Shown here in pieces: positions 57,101-64,000 of a stretch of 64,000 bases of DNA; position 1 is the stretch's first letter, and each line of letters starts with the position of its first letter. The notes beneath the pieces were generated by a model. That model was not told the origin of the DNA. It saw only the letters and a list, made by a program, of their open reading frames with translations, and searched no databases. Source of the stretch: Catonia carolina (lineage: Eukaryota; Arthropoda; Insecta; Hemiptera; Achilidae); NCBI GenBank assembly GCA_035578175.1, contig JAQMRL010000002.1, forward strand, positions 130,388,171 to 130,452,170, written 5' to 3'. Both the position numbers and the translations under genes were made by a program.

Positions 57101-57335
57101 TGGTTTTCTGGATGATGAGTTGCAGGCCCATCGCTCCAACCCCCAACCTGGAGGACCAGGTGATTTTTTATACGGGTTGTCTTCCCCTAGCCTTTGAAGA
57201 ACCAACTTCTCACTGCAAGGCAGCAGGAATTTTGATAACGGAGTATATTCTCCGGCCTGTTTGGTCCGCGAGAGGTATTTTATTTCCCTCAAGCCCTCCC
57301 AGTATAGTAACTTATCATAGTAACTTATCAACTTA
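54085..57335 (-). mobile_element. Near-full-length RTE-like LINE with intact RT frame
   Basis: The 3' end is a poly(A) tail seen as T's at 54086-54119, only about 17 bp after the stop codon. TAATAGTAA occurs at 54076-54084 and 57336-57344 and may be the target duplication. The right copy lies in three near-repeats of TAGTAACTTATCA (57304-57350), so the 5' boundary is less certain. The 3.25-kb size and single large ORF fit RTE-like elements. The 5' leader is homologous to that of 15108-18416 near CCTGGTCCTCCAGGTTGG. Confidence 0.8.
54137..57097 (-). CDS. RTE-like endonuclease/reverse transcriptase, uninterrupted
   Basis: Retrotransposon polyprotein that nicks genomic DNA and primes reverse transcription of its own mRNA. 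The first in-frame ATG is at 56854 (905 codons). It falls inside the endonuclease domain, and the frame is open back to 57097, where RVATWNVQGLN and SLTETKKKGKG supply the first endonuclease motifs. No ATG lies in that added part. Further endonuclease motifs are LIGDLNARTG and CTTDHYIV, where T replaces the usual S. RT blocks are KNGKAAGPGDIPVELL, EQSGFTAGRSCVDN, FVDLEKAYDTVP, KGLRQGCCLSPTLFK and LLFADDQVVIAN. The FADD catalytic motif is at 54875-54886, about residue 657 from the ATG. The C-terminal part has YGAETWELTE and KRGRPTRRW. Stop TAA at 54137. No frameshift or stop inside, so it may encode an active enzyme or be a recent copy. Confidence 0.9.
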   Translation of the reverse strand, partial: TAKNFNNKPRTRTGITDKQTGNVQRKIRRKRTIRVATWNVQGLNTKKEEVIQHLSDSKIDIASLTETKKKGKGTEQVGDYIMFYSGVNKERRAKSGVAIVVHKKFRRNVKSWEEMNERVMKLDMEIMGYKICFIAVYAPTDDSGVNCKDTFYENLAEYLEKINSKKEIILIGDLNARTGRKVGDQVVGRFGEEILNDSGSRLIDLCHNLSLKIMNGFFRHKEIHKYTWRQLTRNIQTIIDYVIQRQTSRLRTMDVRAFRGSPCTTDHYIVRAEIYLPFISYSNSGVRSDDKEDEGQKIETIKYKLDLLHQDSVQFLYKLRLAGKVKDGVTGNVASQYDTLKSALHGAAAESLGNKEMLNGGQKSNYWWDSRMKVMVEEKKKLFQRWMTTRADDDGKEYKRYCKEVKKAVLKAKSDSWDAVCRTLDSYVDGTRSGEAWRVLKRMKCNTTNKVNLQMISLQQWREYYEKLFTEDRQQFMTQGIPSTNRIKTGRINVITVREVRAAITKTKNGKAAGPGDIPVELLKQAPYSVIQTITDIFNKCLIHGEVIPEEWKLAYITPIHKKGNKTDCQNYRAISVTASMGRLYGHILKERIEQEIEVAEEQSGFTAGRSCVDNIFVLKHLIEKRLTRNLETHLVFVDLEKAYDTVPVQKLFEVLGDRVQETYVEAIRQLYDGQKSTVKLQGRLSTPFKVTKGLRQGCCLSPTLFKIYMNEVLKEWKAKCANMGIDIDGEYLYTLLFADDQVVIANDEFDIEYMMRKLTEVLEKWGLKVNYSKTKYLPIGIVGRDLHIGGHKIEVCEEYKYLGVVLSKEGNSQREIVNRVTQGKVVTGMLNSVLWSKDIRTETKCRIGRAIQQSVLTYGAETWELTERSRRRIAAAQMDFWRRSCRVSRMDHIRNETIWQRVGKPSRVLDEIGKKVLFWYGHLRRMSESRWPSRIWNWTPTERRKRGRPTRRWMEEVMEAMSKRDLQEGDWLDREAWRLKCERRL

Positions 57336-57379
57336 TAATAGTAACTTATCAACTTTAATTCCATTCTGAAATTGACCAC
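57098..57379 (-). other. LINE leader frame in phase with the main ORF, ended by one TAG
   Basis: A 93-codon frame ends at TAG 57098-57100, directly in phase with the endonuclease/RT frame that follows. It contains SPGPPGWGLERWA. The homologous leader of the other LINE (about 18055-18105, minus) reads LPGPPGWGLNRWA. Its first codons (57345-57379) lie outside the proposed element, so only part of it would be LINE-derived. Either a nonsense mutation, a readthrough arrangement, or conservation of the RNA rather than the peptide could explain it. Confidence 0.45.
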
Positions 57380-57545
57380 CTCGGTAGCGTAATGACTAGC
57401 GCGCTAACCTACAAAGCGAAAGGTCCCGGGTTCGATTCCCGGCTAGGGTCTGGAAATTTTAACACGTTAAAATCTACCGTTACAGTACCAAACCCTACAG
57501 TAGTAGCTAATAACCAAGCTGTCGATGTGAGTTTGAATAAACTAA
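57378..57545 (+). mobile_element. tRNA-headed SINE, family B, well preserved
   Basis: CACCTCGGTAGCGTAATGAC (A-box region), GGTTCGATTCCCGG (B box, 57429-57442), AATTTTAACACGTTAAAATC and the tail AGTAGCTAATAACCAAGCTG. Ends in an A-rich run before repeat R3. Confidence 0.9.
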
Positions 57546-57558
57546 AAAATAAAATAAA

Positions 57559-57790
57559 ATGGCCTTCACGCCAGCCCAGTCATTTACTGGTAGAAAGTTG
57601 CTAATCATTGTTAAGCAACACTGGTTGGGCAAGCAACTTTGTATGGTGAACAGCTGTCAGCTAATCTTGAACAAACTCCACTGGGGGTCCCTGCTCAAAA
57701 ATTCATGCCGAATCAAGTCAAAAATACAGCGAAAAGTAGTGATCAAATTGGGCGGTTATCAATAAAGTACAGCTCCCGATAACAAAAAAT
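57559..57790 (+). repeat. Interspersed repeat R3
   Basis: Starts ATGGCCTTCACGCCAGCCCA directly after the family B SINE and ends CAGCTCCCGATAACAAAAAA. Same relative position to a family B SINE as the copy at 39681. Confidence 0.85.
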
Positions 57791-58284
57791 GAAAGATAAA
57801 AAAAATTTGAAAATAATGAAGAATAATGAAGAACGAAATGAAAAGAAATGAATGAAATGAAAAGAATAAAGTTATAAAGTGCTTTTTACCTATAAAGTTG
57901 CTCAAAATAGCTTCACCACCTTTATTCCTAAGGAATTGCGTGCTATTTGAATTTGTCGTGCATGGTCTTGTAGTTGTTACGCGACATCAGTTACGTGTGG
58001 TATTTGAAAGTCTTTGTGTAGAATTAGGTTTGTGCCATAAAAGTGGTATTGTGTTACTGCTCGTAAAATCTTGTTTTGTGTCGTTTATATACGTTGTATG
58101 CATAAAGATTTAGTAGATCCCAAAGTTGAACTGCTTGTATCCAGATTGGTGTTCTGACTATATTGTAAATTGTTAATTTATGTGATAATATAAATAAATG
58201 TTCAATTTAGAATAAATTAAATTGTTCAAAATAATTTTATCCATTTTGGTTCACATATGTTAAAATTATTAGTTAATATTCATA
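57791..58284. other. Unannotated stretch
   Basis: A 71-codon ORF without recognisable features. Nothing else. Confidence 0.3.
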
Positions 58285-58676
58285 TTATTTGCCCATAACA
58301 GGCAGGTAGTGTTAAATTATTTGCACTCAATCTGCTAGTTCCAGGGCTAAAAAAATAGTTCTGTTTCTTTTCACATGGTCAGTCATTTATGACTGAAATA
58401 TTTATGAACAGAAGAGGTACAGGTGTAAACACTAGTCAGAGTTACCTCCTATGATAGTAATAAATTTCATTATACAGCCAGACCCTGTGGATAATAAAGT
58501 GAAGGTGTTATTTGCAGGGTAGAAAGTAGATGATTTTTAGAAGACCTGGCATACTGATAAGCATACTTTTCCTTTAGTGAGGAAGACAATAGTAAACCAC
58601 CTAACTCGTTTACTCGTTTTGCTTAGAAAAGCCTCTAGATGTTCAAACCAACCTTTTGGCTGATGACCTCAACAAT
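58285..58676 (-). repeat. Interspersed repeat R2, minus strand
   Basis: GCCCATAACAGGCAGGTAGT at the left edge and the complement of TTGAGGTCATCAGCCAAAAG at the right edge, the reverse of the copies at 34207 and 45189. Confidence 0.83.
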
Positions 58677-59610
58677 TCATATTGTAAGATAGCAGGACTT
58701 CGTGATTATTCCATAAATGGTTGATGGAATAGACTGCGTATTGTAAGAAATTGTGTATTGTGTAGGGTGGTGTGTGTTAAACAAGGATAATGAACTGCGA
58801 TGAACGAGATGTTTTAAATAGGAGTTTTAGAAAATCGAATCTAGTGGAAAAGTTTTTTTTATTCCTTTTTAATGTTCTAGAATGCGGATAATTTGTTATA
58901 AATATCTCGTTTTTTTGGTAAACTATTCAGACCGCAGGTATGAAAACAGTTAGCGCCTTTGTAGTAAGTCAATACCTGAATTGATAGTGGAAAGTATTTG
59001 GGCCGTCCGAAATAATATCGTTACGGGACCGGTTCTGAACTACGTTAGTAGTGTAAGTGCATACGGGTGGTAACAAGTGGTTGTAGGCAAATAACTCACG
59101 AAATTTATATTTTCCGGGTTTTCTACCACCTGCGTTTTATTTTAAAGTTAAAATTTTGTACAACTTCATACAACTTCGTACAACTTAGTTTTCTGGACTA
59201 ACTGGGACCAAAGACCCTTAAATAAGAAAACTTATCGTTTTCGATAAAAATTAGTTTTTGTAACAAAATTACATAGAATTGTTAAAAAGAGATTAAAAAA
59301 TATAAAAATAACAATTCACGTAATTTCTTAACAAAGAATTGGTCAAATAAATTCTGTTTCAAACACGTGTGGCGTTTGAATGAAGCATGGTCACGCAAAC
59401 GTTTTATCATTAATAGTTCACTAAAGTGAGACTTTAGTAAAGCTGTCTTAAACTCGACAAAAACATTTTGTTACTGTAATTTATTTATTGCACAATCTAA
59501 GCAGGAACTGTAAATATAATCAAAATAAAAAGGGAATGTTCGGCGTACTTACAGTTACGTTCTTACTATCATAGTTAAAAAGTTTTTTTATGTAAATATG
59601 TAAAAAAAAA
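58677..59610. other. Unannotated stretch
   Basis: Nothing recognised. Confidence 0.3.
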
Positions 59611-59614
59611 AGTG

Positions 59615-59692
59615 TCTACAAATCTGATCCGGCGGATTATCCGGAAATCCGGATCAATGAGGGCTGGATAAACGAGGTTTTACTGTAATTTT
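59615..59692. mobile_element. Tigger/pogo terminus remnant
   Basis: GGATAAACGAGGTTTTACTG followed by TA is the complement of a Tigger-like CAGTAAAACCTCG terminus. The preceding GGCGGATTATCCGGAAATCC is subterminal-like. No transposase. Confidence 0.6.
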
Positions 59693-60245
59693 TAACTATA
59701 ATATATATAAATAGTATCGGTGTTAACCTGTGATTGCCCACGTGTGTTCGGTGTCTAGCACTGACATTAGAATACAGTGATAATACAGCGCGGCGGTGAG
59801 CTTTTGCAAAGGAATGATGATGCTGTTACAGTCGAGTGACTGACCAGTTCTTTATGACGAGTACTGTTTAGCAAGTATAGCGGCTCTATTGTTTGTTTCT
59901 ACTTGAAAGTGACAAGGTCAGGGTGTTCTACTGTGTACTCAACTATGTAAACAATAATACACTGCAGCTTTTGTCTGTAGAAATAGATTTATTTAAATCA
60001 CTTAATTACGGTTAAGTTATGAAATAGTTTTCTTCTAATCGTTTTACTTTAATGAACGTAAATATTATTTAAATTAAATATTTGTTTCGTCAACCACATT
60101 TCCGTTTTTGTTTTTGAAAGGTTTTGTCAGTTAAAGACACAATAGATCAATTTCGTTTTTACATTTTTTAATTTTTGTCTTCCGTCTGGTATAATTTTCT
60201 CCGTTTAATTTCTTTACTATTCCTGTAAAACCCTAATATTTTCCC
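59693..60245. other. Unannotated stretch
   Basis: Nothing recognised. Confidence 0.3.
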
Positions 60246-60249
60246 TTTT

Positions 60250-60780
60250 TTGTCATCAGCTTCTAGACTGGTTTGATGCAGTTCTCCAAGCTGTCAAGTC
60301 GTAGCTTGGTCAAGTCGTTTCATAACTACATACCTGTAACACCCTACATCTTTTGTAATTTACTTTAAATATTCTAACCCTTGCCTCCCCCTACAATTCA
60401 CTCCCTTAATGTTACCTTCCATTATTGATAGACCAATAGCTGGATGTCTTAAGATATGCCCCACTAGCTATCCATTCTTCTGGTGAGATGTTTCGATATG
60501 CTTCTTTTTTCTTCCACTCTCAGAACCTCTAAGTTACTTATTTTGTTCAATCTTTTTACATTTTTCTATAACACCACATTTCAAAAGCTTCTATCCTCTT
60601 CCTTTCTACAGCCCCTGTCACCCACGTTTCACTCCCGTATAATGCTACACTCCAAACATAGTGTTTTAAGAAATGTTTCCTAATCTGTAAATCATGTATA
60701 AATTTTATAAACTTTTATTCTATCTTCTTCCCATTTTCCCATATTAGTGGTCTCTTTCTGTTCGAAGTTAATTAAACATT
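60250..60780 (-). pseudogene. LINE C-terminal relic, decayed
   Basis: The plus-strand text CTAGACTGGTTTGATGCAGT, CCTCCCCCTACAATTCACTC and CACGTTTCACTCCCGTATAA is the complement of the C-terminal coding part of a LINE type that is common in insect genomes. On the minus strand this gives the block ending before an HQTSLE-like peptide. Heavily mutated. Confidence 0.65.
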
Positions 60781-60839
60781 TTCAAAATTTTTGAACAAAG
60801 TTGTTGTTTTTTATAATGTATCATCATCTTATCCATTAC

Positions 60840-60990
60840 TTAACCTACCAGGTTGGTCTAGTAGAAGTCTTCACCGCGAGTCAGCTGAGACAAAAGTTCC
60901 GTGGTTCAAATCCTATTAAAGGAAGGCACTTAAGTAAAGATTTAAATACTAGACTCTGGTTACCGGTGTACCGGAGGAAATAATTGTGCT
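60840..60990 (+). mobile_element. SINE family D, partial
   Basis: CTACCAGGTTGGTCTAGTAG head, B box GGTTCAAATCC at about 60903-60913, and body to GGTTACCGGTGTACCGG. The 3' half is missing. Confidence 0.83.
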
Positions 60991-61087
60991 CTGAGTTTTA
61001 TTTAGTGCCGTCGAACACCGAAATATATCCAAACCCTTGGATGCACTATAATTATAATATTGAAATCGGCACAATTTGTTTAAACCA

Positions 61088-61515
61088 CTGTTTATTTTCT
61101 TGTATAGGGGCCACTTTTAGACCACGTGAGTTAACTTTAGACGTTTCAGGAAAATCTTTTTGCAGCCCACATTCTCAGCATTCGTTCACTGTAGCTCTTT
61201 CTCCTGTCTTTTGTCCACCCGGTGTTCAGTTTTTACTCTTCATGGAAGCCCTGAAAGTCCGTAATAGTTGTATGAATTTGGTTCGGTTTATCAAATTTTC
61301 TCGGTTTATTCCGCGTTTCTCAATATCCTCGCTGACTTTTTTAAACCTTTTATCCGATACTTTTAGCTCTATTGTTTAGAGTCTTAAAAATTTATTTGTC
61401 AACCGATTGTTATCCGTTGTATGAATAGGTGTCCGTACAATTTTAGTCTTCTTTTTCTAATAGTTTCCATTAATCGTTCATTGTCCTTGTACAGTCTTGT
61501 CGACCAATATGTATA
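61088..61515 (-). pseudogene. LINE C-terminal relic (same family as 11135-11495)
   Basis: Shares GACCACGTGAG, TTTTGTCCACCCGG, CTTCATGGAAGC and TATTGTTTAG blocks with 11135-11495 over about 350 bp. The coding strand is minus, with scattered stops. Confidence 0.65.
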
Positions 61516-61997
61516 TTATTTAAGAAAGAGAATTTTATGAACATATATTTTTATATAAGTTTTTTTAAGCTAGCCTCACCCAATGTTGTAAAACGTACAC
61601 GTCAAACGAATTATGTAAAAATTAACATTATTAGCGCAATAAGATCGATGTCATTTCTCAAATCCTCTGATTGATTGCACAACGTAGTAGACCTACCTAT
61701 TCTTATTTCAATACGGCGTCTGTCATACTTATTTATATAACTTACACGGAGGATTCTTGTGTTTGTAATGTGCTTGTTTAGAATATTAATCATAGATCAA
61801 AGAAATAATACTTACGTAATCACCATAATATCGCTCAGGAAGTACGCATAAAATGACAACATTCTCTAAAGTTAGAATAAATATCCGTTTAATAATTTAT
61901 AAATTTGGCTGTTATGTAGACTATATCTATTTTGCATGATAATGTAGTACTAGTGATTTTTAAACGGTTATTGTTTAGAATATTCCTCTAAGTTAAA
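61516..61997. other. Unannotated stretch
   Basis: Nothing recognised. Confidence 0.3.
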
Positions 61998-62190
61998 GAT
62001 AAAATTGGAATAAACCAAGAAAACATAATGGACCGAACCAAGTTCAGACTACTGATTACTAACTTCAAGGACTTTCACGAAGAAAAAAAAGGTAGAACAC
62101 CGGATGGACGGAAGAAAGGGGAAAAGCCTACAGTAGAAGAATGCTGAGAGTGTTCACTAAAACACAACTTCCAGAAATGGTCCTATAATG
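61998..62190 (+). pseudogene. LINE C-terminal relic (same family as 1630-1850)
   Basis: Contains ACATAATGGACCGAACCAAG, CACCGGATGGACGGAAGAAA and CTTCCAGAAATGG, in the same order as at 1630-1850. It lies about 480 bp from an inverted relative at 61088-61515. Confidence 0.6.
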
Positions 62191-62475
62191 GTTTTCACGG
62201 TTGATGACGTCTGCTGTTCCACGCGTTTAGACTAATCAGAACTTTTGCCAACGGTGTCAGATTGTACGAATGTATCAGTGACGAACATTACGCGCGCATG
62301 CGTATAACAGCCGCAGTAGCTCACTTGTGTCTTGTATCTCGTACTGAACACATTGATTATAGAGCGCGTTAACATGCAAACTTTATAATATAATCAACTA
62401 GTTGTATGTTCATAGGTTATAATTGTTATTGAAATACCAAAAAAAAAAAAAATGGCTGACAAAATATATTATACA

Positions 62476-62811
62476 GTTCAGCCGTTCTTAGTTTGCTCCT
62501 ACTGTAAACAAACCAAAGCCAGCTACTACAGGGTGGACGCTAGGGTCCACCACTTTATGGATGTCGTATTCCCCTATCAAGTTAACTATATTTTTAATTA
62601 TAAGTACTTAAATAACTTAAAACATGTCAAGATATGATGTAGGCCTAACAATTCCATTTATAAAAATACTTTTAAAAGTATTTTGTATTTAAATACTTTT
62701 GAAGGTATTTTGTTATTACTTTTTAATCAGCGTGTACACATTTTTATATAATGCGCATGCTCAGTGACGTCGTTATTTGTTTACAGTAGGAGCAAACTAA
62801 GAAAGGCTGGA
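62476..62811. repeat. Inverted repeat with 33-bp arms, MITE-like
   Basis: CTTAGTTTGCTCCTACTGTA (left arm, about 62477-62511) is matched by its complement TACAGTAGGAGCAAACTAAG (right arm, about 62776-62811). The interior 62640-62775 is the complement of 49556-49670. Candidate small DNA element; target duplication not seen. Confidence 0.6.
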
Positions 62812-62936
62812 CTTTAACAGAGCTACGAGAGCAAGTATTGGCAACGTTGCTGGCAAGTCATTGGCTAGCTATGAAATGGGTAGTTGGGCACTGCGTACGT
62901 TCAGAGCTCATCAGCTTTGAAAAATAGTACAAATGT

Positions 62937-63205
62937 TGTTGTTTAGGTTATCAGCTGAAATGCTGGTTTGGACCTCTAGTGGTTTTATTAAGTAAAACGA
63001 GGAGTGAGATAGTTTACTATTACCTTCCTCACTTAGTGGAAATGTATGCTTATCAGCATTCCAGGCCCTCTGAAAAGCATCTTCTTTTTTCCACCTTTCA
63101 AATGATACCTTCATTACATTCACCATGGGTTTTGGCTGTATAATGACATTCATTTCTCTCACAGGAGATAACTCTGACTAGTGTCTTATACACCTCTAGG
63201 TCGTA
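62937..63205 (+). repeat. Interspersed repeat R2, 5' part
   Basis: TTGTTGTTTAGGTTATCAGC start, TTTACTATTACCTTCCTCAC and GAGATAACTCTGACTAGTG blocks. The 3' CCACCTGCC module is missing. Confidence 0.82.
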
Positions 63206-63454
63206 AGTTAGGTAAAAAAATTAACTAGGGTAATTGTGATATAATTAGAAAAACTGTCTAGATACAACAGAAATATATGAACATATACGAAATAATTGTA
63301 ATACTACCATTTAAGACAAACCATGTGCGATTACTTACAACTATCTTTATCAAATTCCTCCACCGAGTAGTAATATAATTCATTCATATTGATTTATTGT
63401 ATTATTCTATTACAGCGTTGTATCTTTTTTTTAGTTTATTTAAAGACATCTTTG

Positions 63455-63868
63455 TCATTAGCGACTACTGTGGGTTTTGGTACTGTGACGGTGAAAATAT
63501 ATACATTCTTTCTTTTTATTTATGTGCTATAGGCCTACTCTTATACTCAATCTCTATTCTTGACAATCTCTACATACAAAATAAGCTAAACAAGTGTAAA
63601 AATTCTATTTAGAAGCAACCATATTATTATACTCATATTTACTTCTGCTAAGCTCAGTTTTTTAATCAGTTTTCCACTTCATTTAAGGTTTAATGTTAAT
63701 GTATATAATAATATGCTGTATTTTATTCTACAATTTAATAAAGAATACTATGAAGAATATGGGAATTCAAATGGGTTTAACGTGTTAAATTTTCCAGATC
63801 CTAGCCCGAAATTGAACCCGGGGCCTTTCGCTTTGTTAGCGTGCTAGTCACTTTGTCACGATGGCGGT
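63455..63868 (-). mobile_element. SINE family B, split by a ~270-bp insertion
   Basis: The tail side TAGCGACTACTGTGGG with GGTACTGTGACGGTG is at 63458-63493. The head side starts again at GGGTTTAACGTGTTAAATTT (63772) through the B box complement GAAATTGAACCC (63808-63820) to the complement of an A-box region at 63845-63865. The intervening 63494-63770 was not identified. Confidence 0.75.
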
Positions 63869-64000
63869 CAGCATTTTATCTTATTTGTTATAAGACAGGT
63901 AAAACGTAAAATTGTGAGTAATTAAAGAAATATATCGGATCTTATAAATGTTTGTATAAATTTGAAATCTTGAATCGTCAGGATTAGCCTTGTTGGCCGG

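Overview
This window looks like non-coding, repeat-dominated nuclear DNA from an arthropod, most likely an insect. The sequence is strongly AT-rich by eye. It has no bacterial operons, rRNA or intact cellular gene. It is packed with eukaryotic transposons of kinds common in insects: RTE-like and Jockey-like LINEs, mariner/Tc1 elements, piggyBac, hAT, Tigger/pogo, tRNA-headed SINEs, and a family that resembles HINE/DINE-1 (non-autonomous Helentron) elements. Hemiptera is a guess; the sequence does not fix the order.

Layout. 0-3 kb: decayed LINE pieces, then a stretch at 2964-3132 that looks like the first coding exon of a secreted or membrane gene (strong Kozak context, signal-peptide-like start, GT donor). 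No other host exon was recognised, so the remaining ~60 kb may be its first intron or intergenic DNA. 4-10 kb: a SINE, a perfect-looking hairpin, a palindromic mariner (5071-6212), a hAT MITE with an exact 8-bp target duplication (6750-7182), and an internally deleted piggyBac (8890-10047) sitting in the TTAA of a SINE tail. 10-20 kb: LINE relics, SINEs, and a full-length but frameshifted RTE-like LINE (15108-18416) with an exact 11-bp target duplication inside a HINE-like element. 20-28 kb: three HINE-like copies and two palindromic mariner derivatives that share one inversion breakpoint. 28-40 kb: a long pyrimidine tract, a foldback element, an inverted HINE pair, a Jockey LINE fragment, and a HINE copy (38635-40273) carrying four nested insertions. 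40-54 kb: a Jockey relic containing a terminal-inverted-repeat element that itself contains a SINE, further MITE-like elements, and two more HINE copies. 54-57.4 kb: the longest ORF of the window, an uninterrupted endonuclease plus reverse transcriptase of an RTE-like LINE on the minus strand. 57-64 kb: SINEs, LINE relics and short inverted repeats.

The main recurring themes are (1) a multi-copy family with a 13-bp internal inverted repeat, a TG microsatellite and a 3' hairpin, and (2) repeated inverted duplication of transposon ends, seen in two mariner families and the HINE-like family. Functional interplay is limited: LINE machinery is the plausible source of SINE mobilisation, and the non-autonomous DNA elements would depend on transposases not encoded intact here.
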